From: an uncultured Roseicyclus sp.
GTDB taxonomy: Bacteria; Pseudomonadota; Alphaproteobacteria; Rhodobacterales; Rhodobacteraceae
Direction of reading: 5' to 3'
Assembly (NCBI GenBank): GCA_947500415.1
Contig: CANMRT010000001.1
Coordinates: 336,982 to 400,981, forward strand
Length of the DNA stretch: 64,000 bases
Below are positions 53,626 through 64,000 of the stretch, piece by piece (within the stretch, counting starts at the first letter, position 1; each line of letters begins with the position of its first letter). The translations under genes and the position numbers were made by a program. Under the pieces are notes generated by a model. That model was given only the letters and a program-made list of their open reading frames with translations, searched no databases and was not told where the DNA came from.

Positions 53626-54882
53626 ATGCCGATGAACAGATTGACGCAACGCTCGATGGTTTTTGTGCTGGCAGGGGGCCGTGGCTCGCGTCTGAAAGAG
53701 CTGACCGACCGCCGCGTGAAACCAGCCGTCCCATTCGGCGGCAAGGCGCGGATCATCGATTTTGCCCTCTCCAACGCAATGAACTCCGGCATCCGAAAGA
53801 TGGCTGTTGCCACACAATACAAGGCGCACAGCCTGATCCGGCATGTGCAACGCGGTTGGAATTTCTTCGGAGCGGAGCGCAACGAATTCATCGACGTGCT
53901 GCCCGCCTCCCAACGCGGTGGAAATGAAAGCTGGTACAAGGGCACCGCCGACGCCGTGACCCAGAACATCGACATCGTGGACAGCTACGGCGTCGATTAC
54001 GTCATTATCCTCGCGGGCGACCATATCTACAAAATGGACTACGAGATCATGCTGCGTCAGCATGTCGAAAGCCAAGCGGATGTGACCGTAGGCTGCCTAA
54101 CCGTTCCGCGGATGGAGGCGACGGCGTTTGGCGTCATGGCGACCGACAAAAGCGGTCAGATCACCAGCTTCCTTGAAAAGCCGGCCGACCCACCCGGCAC
54201 ACCTGATGACCCCAATGTCGCGCTGGCCTCGATGGGCATTTACGTCTTCAACTGGAACTTCCTGCGCAACCTGCTTCAAAAAGATGCAGAAGATCCCAAC
54301 AGCTCCAATGATTTTGGCAACGATCTGATCCCCGACATCGTTGCCAATGGCAAAGCCATGGCGCACCGCTTCGACGAAAGCTGCGTCCGGGATGAGGGCG
54401 CGCCTGCCTATTGGAAGGACGTCGGCACCGTTGATGCATTCTGGCAGGCCCATATCGACCTAACCAACTTCACGCCCGAACTGGATCTTTGGGACCGCAA
54501 CTGGCCGGTCTGGACCTATAATGAGGCCACCCCGCCGGCGAAATTCATCCACGACGAACGCGACCGGCGCGGTATGGCGATCTCGTCTATGGTCTCAGGC
54601 GGTTGCATCATCTCGGGCACCGAGGTGCGGAATTCCGTGCTGTTCTCCAACGTGCACACCAATTCATACGCGGTCCTCGATAACGCGGTTCTGTTGCCCG
54701 AAGTGGTGGTCCACCGGTCCGCGCGGCTGCGGCAGGTGGTGATCGACAAAGGCGTCGTCATTCCCGAAGGCCTTGTGGTGGGTGAGGATCCGACAGAAGA
54801 CGCCCAGTGGTTCCGCGTGACCGATCGTGGCACAACCCTCATCACGCAAGACATGTTGGACAAACGAGCCGCCAAGCAATGA
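53626..54882 (+). CDS. glgC: Glucose-1-phosphate adenylyltransferase
   Basis: Makes ADP-glucose from ATP and glucose-1-phosphate, the regulated step of glycogen synthesis. The 418-residue length is normal. The nucleotide loop [41 protein letters not shown] (about 15-55) and GTADAVTQN are intact; the C-terminal left-handed helix repeats ([16 protein letters not shown]) follow. A GGGGAGGA ribosome site fixes the start. The stop overlaps the glgA start (ATGA). Confidence 0.97.
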   Translation: MPMNRLTQRSMVFVLAGGRGSRLKELTDRRVKPAVPFGGKARIIDFALSNAMNSGIRKMAVATQYKAHSLIRHVQRGWNFFGAERNEFIDVLPASQRGGNESWYKGTADAVTQNIDIVDSYGVDYVIILAGDHIYKMDYEIMLRQHVESQADVTVGCLTVPRMEATAFGVMATDKSGQITSFLEKPADPPGTPDDPNVALASMGIYVFNWNFLRNLLQKDAEDPNSSNDFGNDLIPDIVANGKAMAHRFDESCVRDEGAPAYWKDVGTVDAFWQAHIDLTNFTPELDLWDRNWPVWTYNEATPPAKFIHDERDRRGMAISSMVSGGCIISGTEVRNSVLFSNVHTNSYAVLDNAVLLPEVVVHRSARLRQVVIDKGVVIPEGLVVGEDPTEDAQWFRVTDRGTTLITQDMLDKRAAKQ

Positions 54883-56296
54883 CGCAAATCCTATCGGTCG
54901 TCTCCGAATGCGCGCCCCTGATCAAGACGGGCGGTTTGGCCGACGTGGCAGGCGCTCTGCCCGGCGCGTTGGCCGAGCATGGCGACCATATGAGTGTTTT
55001 GCTTCCCGGCTATCGGGCCATCATGGGCAAGCTGGGCAAGACCAAAGTTGTCGATACCTTCCGTGACCTTTTCGGCGGCAAGGCCCGATTGCTGGCTTGC
55101 AATGCCTATGGTCTCGACCTCCTTATCGTCGATGCCCCGCATCTCTACGATCGCGACGGTGGCATTTATGGCGACGCGGCGGGGCAGGACTGGCACGACA
55201 ACCCCGAACGCTTCGCAGCGCTCTGCTATGTTGCGGCATTGATTGCCAAAGATGGGGCAGGAGGCTGGATACCTGACGTTGTGCATGGCCACGATTGGCA
55301 AGCGGGGCTGACGCCCGAATACCTCGCGGCCCAAGGCGTCAAGACGCCCTTTGTTTTCACAATCCACAACATCGCATTCCATGGAAACACCGGCGGCGAG
55401 CGTTTGGGCAGCCTGCGCCTCGACCCTGCGCGCTTCAACGCGGACCAATTCGAATTCTGGGGCCACATCTCCGCCCTCAAGGCGGGCCTCGCTGGCGCGG
55501 ATCGGATCACCACCGTATCGCAAACCTACGCGCGCGAGCTTCTAACGCCCGAGTTCGGCATCGGAATGGACGGCATCCTCCGCGCCCGGCAGTCCGACCT
55601 TTCCGGCATCGTCAACGGTATCGATGAGGCCGTCTGGAACCCCGCCACCGACCCCAACATCACAACCTACAAAGCGCCCTCCGGCAAAGCTGCCAACAAA
55701 CGCGCGCTGCAAAAGACCTTTGGCCTTGGCAAGTCGGACGGTCCCCTTTGCGTGTTGATCTCTCGCCTGACCGAGCAGAAGGGCATCGACCTGCTGATCC
55801 AGGCTCTGCCCGCGCTGCTCGGCAACGGTGGCCAACTGGCGCTCTTGGGCTCTGGCGCGCCTGATCTTGAGGTCGCCCTTCTGGAAGCCGCGGCCAACCA
55901 TCCCAACATGGCCGTGAAGATCGGCTATGATGAGCCGCTGTCCCACCAGATGATCGCAGGCGGCGACGCCATCCTTGTGCCGTCACGCTTCGAACCCTGT
56001 GGCCTGACCCAACTCTACGGCCTGCGCTACGGTACGTTGCCGCTCGTGTCGCTGACCGGCGGGTTGGCCGACACGGTCATCAATGCCTCCCCCGCAGCCC
56101 TTTCTGCGGGCGTTGCAACCGGCGTGCAGTTCCACCCAATCACCGCCCAAGCGCTTTCCGACGCACTTACGACGCTATGCGCTCTCTACGCGCAGCCCGA
56201 CACGTGGAAGAAGATGCAGCGCAACGCGATGAAACATGCCGTTGGCTGGGACACGTCCGCCGCGAAATACCACGCGATCTACGCTGAATTGACCCC

Positions 56297-56300
<4 letters not shown>
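54879..56300 (+). CDS. glgA: Glycogen synthase
   Basis: GT5 glycosyltransferase that extends glycogen from ADP-glucose, 473 residues. The ADP-glucose motif KTGGLADV (16-23) lies at the N-terminus, and the C-terminal domain carries [35 protein letters not shown] and the catalytic Glu in FEPCGL. I start at [15 protein letters not shown] (ATG at 54879), overlapping the glgC stop. The glgX start overlaps the stop (GTGA). Confidence 0.97.
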
Positions 56301-60030
<3,730 letters not shown>

Positions 60031-60116
60031 CGCTTGCCCTTTTGCCCGGCTCAAAAATGTGTCACCCCCCACATCCACCACCAAACGGCACAACCGGCGG
60101 ATCGGGATAGGGAAAT

Positions 60117-62516
60117 GTGGACATGAATGTCATGGGCGATCTTTCGGCAGAGGCTTTGCGCAGTCGCATCGCACAGCATCTGACCTATACGCTGGGCAAA
60201 GACAAACCCCATGCCAGCCTGACCGATTGGCGCATGGCCACCAGCTACGCGATCCGCGACCTCCTGATCGAACCGTGGTTCCACGCCACCCGCAAAACCT
60301 ATGAAGCGCAAGGCAAACGCGTCTACTACCTGTCGATGGAATTCCTGATCGGGCGGGTGATCGAAGATGCCATGGTCAACCTTGGCCTGCGCGAAACGAT
60401 CGCCGATGTTCTGGCGGACGAGGGCATCTCTCTCGACGCGATCATCGCCGATGAACCTGACGCGGCCCTCGGCAACGGTGGCCTTGGCCGCCTCGCCGCC
60501 TGTTTCCTGGAAAGCCTCTCCACACTTGCTTGCCCTGCCTACGGCTACGGCATCCGCTACGAACACGGACTTTTCCGCCAGAAATTCGAAGCCGGACGGC
60601 AGGTCGAATTGCCCGAGGATTGGCTCAACCAACCCCATCCTTGGGAATTCGAACGCGCTGAGGCGCGCTATGAAATCCCCTTCAAAGGCCATGTTGAAAC
60701 GTTAGATGGTGCACCTGTCTGGCACCCCTCGGAAACCGTATTCGCCCGCGCCTATGATATGCCTGTGGTCGGCTGGCAGGGCAAATGGGCCAACACCCTC
60801 CGCCTATGGGGCGCACACCCGACCGAGCTGTTCGACCTGGAGCGCTTCAATGCGGGCGATCACACCGCCGCCGCCGCACCCGAGGCCCTGGCCCGCACGC
60901 TCTCCCGCGTCCTCTATCCCGAAGATACAACCGACAGCGGCAAAGAACTGCGCCTGAAGCAGGAGTTTTTCCTGACCTCTGCCGCCCTGCAGGACATCCT
61001 GCGCCGCTTCCTGTCCGAGTATGACGATTTCGCCCTTCTGCCAAAGAAGGTCGCGATCCAGATGAATGATACCCACCCGGCCCTGGCAGGCGCGGAATTG
61101 ATCCGCCTTCTGATGGACGACCACGGCCTCGATTGGGAGCGTGCTAAAAAAATCGCCCAAGGGTGCCTGAACTACACCAACCACACGCTTTTGCCAGAAG
61201 CCCTAGAGGCTTGGTCCACCTGGCTCATGGGCAACGTCCTGCCGCGTCATATGCAGATCATCGAACGCATCGATGCCGAACACCGCGCGGCCACCGGCTG
61301 CGATCCGCACTTGGCGATTGTTCACCACGATCAGGTCCATATGGGCACGCTCGCCTTTGTCATGGCCTCCCACGTCAACGGCGTCTCTGCCCTTCACACC
61401 GGGCTGATGAAAGACACCGTCTTCGCCGGGCTCAACGCCCTCTATCCGGGCCGGATCCTAAACCAGACCAATGGCGTCACCCCGCGCCGCTGGCTGCGCA
61501 TGGCCAACCCGGCCCTGTCGCAAGTGCTGACCGACGCCATCGGTCCCGGCTGGGAAAGCGACTTGTCGCGCCTTGCTGATTTGCTGCAACACGAAGACGA
61601 TCGCGCGTTGCGGGATGCCATCGGCGCCGCGAAACGCTCGAACAAAGTGGCACTCTCAAATTGGTCGGCGGACAAGCTTGGCATCGCGCTAGACCCCGAT
61701 GCGATGTTCGATGTGCAGATCAAGCGAATGCACGAATACAAACGCCAGCTGATGAACCTGTTCGAAACGGTCGCCCGCTGGCAGGCCATCCGCGCGAACC
61801 CGAAGGCCAACTGGACCCCGCGCGTGAAGATCTTCGGTGGCAAGGCCGCGCCCGGCTACTTTTTCGCCAAGGACATCATCCGCCTCATCAACGATGTGGC
61901 TCGCGTCATCAACGCCGATCCGGTCACGGGCCACCTGCTGAAGGTGATTTACCCGCCCAATTACAACGTCTCCATGGCCGAACGTCTGATCCCCGCGACA
62001 GATTTGTCCGAGCAGATATCGACGGCGGGCAAAGAGGCCTCTGGCACCGGCAATATGAAATTCACCATGAACGGTGCTCTCACCATCGGCACGCTGGATG
62101 GCGCCAATGTCGAAATCCGTGAACAAGTCGGGGCAGAGAACTTTTTCCTCTTCGGTATGAGTGTGGATCAAGCTCAGGCCCGCTACCGCGTCGAAGATCA
62201 CGCCCGTCAGGCGATCCTTGCCAGCCAACCCCTTCAAGACGTGCTGCAAGCCATCGTCGAAGGCCGTTTCAACCCCGAGGATACGGATCGCTTCAACGGC
62301 ATAGTTGACGCGACCTGGAACCACGACCCCTTCCTCGCAGCCTCCGATTTCGACAGCTACTGCGCCGCTCAGGAAATAGTGGACGCAGCCTACCGCGATC
62401 CCGACCACTGGAATCGCCTCGCGCTGCGTAACATCGCAGGCTCCGGGGCCTTCTCGTCCGACCGCACAATCAAGGGCTACATGGCTGACATCTGGGGCGC
62501 CGAAAGCCTCGCCTGA
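60117..62516 (+). CDS. glgP: Glycogen/starch/alpha-glucan phosphorylase
   Basis: Releases glucose-1-phosphate from glycogen ends by phosphorolysis. The 799-residue length is normal. YYLSMEFLIGR near the N-terminus, ALGNGGLGRLAACFL, and the pyridoxal-phosphate Lys648 in GTGNMKFTMNG are all present. The start may be the GTG at 60117 or the ATG at 60123; AGGGAA before the GTG favours the former slightly. It closes the glycogen operon and is followed by a palindrome cluster. Confidence 0.96.
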   Translation: MDMNVMGDLSAEALRSRIAQHLTYTLGKDKPHASLTDWRMATSYAIRDLLIEPWFHATRKTYEAQGKRVYYLSMEFLIGRVIEDAMVNLGLRETIADVLADEGISLDAIIADEPDAALGNGGLGRLAACFLESLSTLACPAYGYGIRYEHGLFRQKFEAGRQVELPEDWLNQPHPWEFERAEARYEIPFKGHVETLDGAPVWHPSETVFARAYDMPVVGWQGKWANTLRLWGAHPTELFDLERFNAGDHTAAAAPEALARTLSRVLYPEDTTDSGKELRLKQEFFLTSAALQDILRRFLSEYDDFALLPKKVAIQMNDTHPALAGAELIRLLMDDHGLDWERAKKIAQGCLNYTNHTLLPEALEAWSTWLMGNVLPRHMQIIERIDAEHRAATGCDPHLAIVHHDQVHMGTLAFVMASHVNGVSALHTGLMKDTVFAGLNALYPGRILNQTNGVTPRRWLRMANPALSQVLTDAIGPGWESDLSRLADLLQHEDDRALRDAIGAAKRSNKVALSNWSADKLGIALDPDAMFDVQIKRMHEYKRQLMNLFETVARWQAIRANPKANWTPRVKIFGGKAAPGYFFAKDIIRLINDVARVINADPVTGHLLKVIYPPNYNVSMAERLIPATDLSEQISTAGKEASGTGNMKFTMNGALTIGTLDGANVEIREQVGAENFFLFGMSVDQAQARYRVEDHARQAILASQPLQDVLQAIVEGRFNPEDTDRFNGIVDATWNHDPFLAASDFDSYCAAQEIVDAAYRDPDHWNRLALRNIAGSGAFSSDRTIKGYMADIWGAESLA

Positions 62517-62540
62517 CCTCCGCTTCCTTGTTTCGAAAAC

Positions 62541-62619
62541 ACTCCGGGGGATCAGCGATCTTTTCCATCGGAAAAGACGCAAAGGGGGCGGCGCCCCACA
62601 ATTTTCCTTTGGAAAATTG
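62541..62619. repeat. Cluster of palindromes after the glycogen operon
   Basis: Three hairpins in 79 nt: TCTTTTCC/GGAAAAGA around ATC (62559-62577), GGGGC/GCCCC around GGC (62585-62597), and CAATTTTCC/GGAAAATTG around TTT (62599-62619), preceded by CTCCGGGGG (62542-62550). They may end the glgP transcript, though no T-run follows the last. The look suggests a dispersed repeat of this lineage (inference). Confidence 0.6.
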
Positions 62620-62687
62620 CCACCGGCGACGCGCAATGCGTGGCACAACCCCTTGTCGCCGTTCGTGCACAGGCGTAGCCAAGCGCC

Positions 62688-63617
62688 ATGCCCACCGCCC
62701 AAAACCCCCTTCGCGGCATCGCCCTGAAAGTCGCCTCGGTCTGCGTCTTCGTTTCCATGGCTTCGCTCATCAAAGCCTCCGCCGACACGATCCCGCCCGG
62801 TCAGGCGGTGTTTTTCCGTTCCTTCTTCGCCATCCCGGTGATCCTGGCTTGGTTGATGATCCAGCACGACCTTGCCCATGGGCTTGAGACCAAGAACCCT
62901 ATGGGCCACCTCTGGCGTGGTTTGGTGGGCACGAGCGCGATGGGGCTAGGGTTCGCGGGTTTGGGCCTTTTGCCTTTGCCCGAGGTCACGGCCATCGGCT
63001 ATGCGGCCCCAATCCTCGTCGTCGTCTTCGCGGCTATGTTCCTCAATGAGCAGGTGCGCCTCTTCCGCCTTTCGATGGTCGCCCTCGGCATGGGCGGCGT
63101 CCTGATCGTCCTCTCGCCCCGCCTCGCCATCGATCCCGCCACTGCTGATACGGGCCAGGCCCTCGGCGCCATTCTTGTTCTGATGGGCGCTGTCTGCGCA
63201 GCGCTGGCTCAGGTCTTCGTCCGAAAACTTGTACAAACCGAACGCACGGCAGCCATCGTCTTCTGGTTCTCAATCACGGCCTCTGCCCTGTCGCTACTGA
63301 CACTGCCATGGGGCTGGGTTTGGCCCACGGGCGCGCAATGGATCATGCTGATCGGCGCAGGCCTTGCAGGCGGGATTGGGCAGATCCTGCTGACCTCTTC
63401 CTACCGTTTCGCCGATGCTTCCCTGATTGCACCCTTCGAATACACCTCGATGCTGCTGGCCATCGGCGTCGGATACTTCATCTTTGCCGAGGTTCCGACC
63501 ACGCCCATGCTTTTGGGTGCCGCGCTGATTGTGACCGCTGGCATAGCCATTATCTGGCGTGAACGGCAGCTTGGCCTGCAACGCGGCGCACGTCGCGCGG
63601 GTACCCCGCAGCCGTGA
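62688..63617 (+). CDS. DMT-family (EamA) transporter
   Basis: Inner-membrane drug/metabolite transporter of 309 residues with ten hydrophobic segments arranged as two EamA repeats (about 12-145 and 160-295). Both halves end in the typical pattern (LPEVTAIGYAAPILVVVFAAMFLNEQVRLF and ASLIAPFEYTSMLLAIGVGYFIFAEVPTTPMLLGAALIVTAGIAIIWRERQ). Exported solute unknown. It starts 171 nt after glgP and is probably separate from the glycogen operon. Confidence 0.92.
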   Translation: MPTAQNPLRGIALKVASVCVFVSMASLIKASADTIPPGQAVFFRSFFAIPVILAWLMIQHDLAHGLETKNPMGHLWRGLVGTSAMGLGFAGLGLLPLPEVTAIGYAAPILVVVFAAMFLNEQVRLFRLSMVALGMGGVLIVLSPRLAIDPATADTGQALGAILVLMGAVCAALAQVFVRKLVQTERTAAIVFWFSITASALSLLTLPWGWVWPTGAQWIMLIGAGLAGGIGQILLTSSYRFADASLIAPFEYTSMLLAIGVGYFIFAEVPTTPMLLGAALIVTAGIAIIWRERQLGLQRGARRAGTPQP

Positions 63618-63991
63618 CGTAGCGTCATAACCTTGGACGCGGCACATGTGATACGCGCCCGTCCGGTTTTCCCCCTTCGCGACCTGCAGACCCCGTGTAG
63701 CACGTCCCCACGACTGGAGAGGGTGGCAGTGAAGGGGTCGCCCATTCCGACAGCGTCGAAGCGCGATTATCCGCAGCTTTGATCCGCGCCGACCTCTGGG
63801 TGGGGGCGGCGGTGGCTGAAGGGCATCACTCTGCCTGACGTCACCTACGGGGCCGGGCCCGCGCAATTGGGCAGATTGCGCGCCTGGCCCCGTTTCGTTG
63901 GCAACAAGTGATGCGCCCGTGCCCGCTATTCGGTTGATGCCACCGGGCGGCGCATTAACTTGCCGCCAACCTTATTCAGGAGCATCGCACC
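63618..63991. other. Intergenic region without recognised gene
   Basis: About 374 nt between the transporter gene and the next start. It holds a large GC-rich hairpin (63849-63891) and little else that I can read: no tRNA, no convincing frame on either strand. Promoter sequences for the next gene are presumably near its end. Confidence 0.5.
63849..63891 (+). terminator. Large GC-rich hairpin, possible terminator
   Basis: An inner perfect 8-bp stem CGCGCAAT/ATTGCGCG with a 7-nt loop sits inside an outer 6-bp GGGGCC/GGCCCC stem. Downstream on the plus strand is CGTTTCGTT. It is 230 nt past the transporter stop, so assignment to that gene is uncertain; a structured RNA element is also possible. 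Confidence 0.45.
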
Positions 63992-64000
63992 ATGCCTCTC
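63992..64000 (+). CDS. Start of a gene cut by the window end
   Basis: An ATG (encoding Met-Pro-Leu) preceded by CAGGAGCATCGCACC, where AGGAG is a good ribosome site at normal spacing. Only three codons are inside the window, so nothing can be said about the product. Confidence 0.5.

Noticed and set aside
61689-62909. Long open frame (about 400 codons) on the minus strand opposite glgP
   Set aside because: It runs antisense to the well-conserved glgP and the start of the transporter; the product has no recognisable domain and the frame arises from GC-rich codon bias.
63618-63991. Possible tRNA or small gene in the last gap
   Set aside because: No cloverleaf, no TTC loop and no frame with a ribosome site could be found apart from the start at the very end.

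Overview
The window looks like an ordinary, gene-dense chromosomal segment of a marine alphaproteobacterium of the Rhodobacteraceae (Roseobacter type). It is visibly GC-rich and tightly packed, with many ATGA/GTGA start-stop overlaps. It carries lineage-typical genes: a TrcR/DUF1013 regulator, COQ9, an aa3-type cytochrome oxidase subunit IV of 47 residues, a DUF4453 protein, a Hint-domain protein, a DmdC-like acyl-CoA dehydrogenase and a pseudo-dihydroorotase next to pyrB. I see no prophage, insertion sequence, integron, CRISPR array, rRNA or tRNA.

Layout. 1-9 kb: end of a Na+/Ca2+ exchanger, a pteridine-reductase-like SDR, uvrC, pgsA-moaD-moaE, then on the minus strand an OmpA/BON protein with a small coiled-coil partner, and ubiA divergent from rsmE. 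9-20 kb: two unknown genes, glutamate-cysteine ligase, two DUF805 membrane proteins, then a minus-strand pyrimidine operon (pyrB, three unknown membrane or membrane-anchored genes, a dihydroorotase-like gene without metal ligands, plsY), an SRPBCC protein, a family-4-like uracil-DNA glycosylase, a secreted protein and moaB. 20-34 kb: an RND efflux pair, a DsbD-alpha-like protein, YqgE, a Sua5-type tRNA t6A enzyme, acyl-CoA dehydrogenase plus metallo-hydrolase, cytochrome oxidase subunit IV plus a lipoprotein, rpsU, COQ9 and a quinone oxidoreductase. 34-51 kb: a membrane-anchored LuxR-type regulator beside an acidic PepSY-like protein, an MFS transporter, HAD hydrolase, clpS, an RsmC-like methyltransferase, an SDR lacking the catalytic Lys, trcR, RNase T2, recR-ybaB-dnaX (interrupted by a periplasmic histidine phosphatase), a DUF202 protein, a Hint protein, an ankyrin protein, rsgA, the SRP RNA gene and a YpfJ-like metallopeptidase. 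51-63 kb: a complete glycogen operon glgB-glgC-glgA-glgX-pgm-glgP followed by a DMT-family exporter.

How genes work together. The glycogen operon covers both synthesis (Pgm, GlgC, GlgA, GlgB) and breakdown (GlgP, GlgX, Pgm). moaD, moaE and moaB serve molybdopterin synthesis; pgsA and plsY serve phospholipid synthesis; ubiA and coq9 serve ubiquinone; uvrC, recR, dnaX and the uracil-DNA glycosylase serve DNA repair and replication.

No single spectacular system stands out. The least explained structures are: the three-gene membrane module (two paralogous PH-like proteins around a tail-anchored protein) inside the pyrB-dihydroorotase operon; the lipoprotein with a possible permuted papain-like His/Cys pair behind the oxidase subunit; the membrane-bound LuxR regulator paired with a PepSY-like acidic exported protein; and a cluster of perfect palindromes after the glycogen operon that may be a dispersed repeat.
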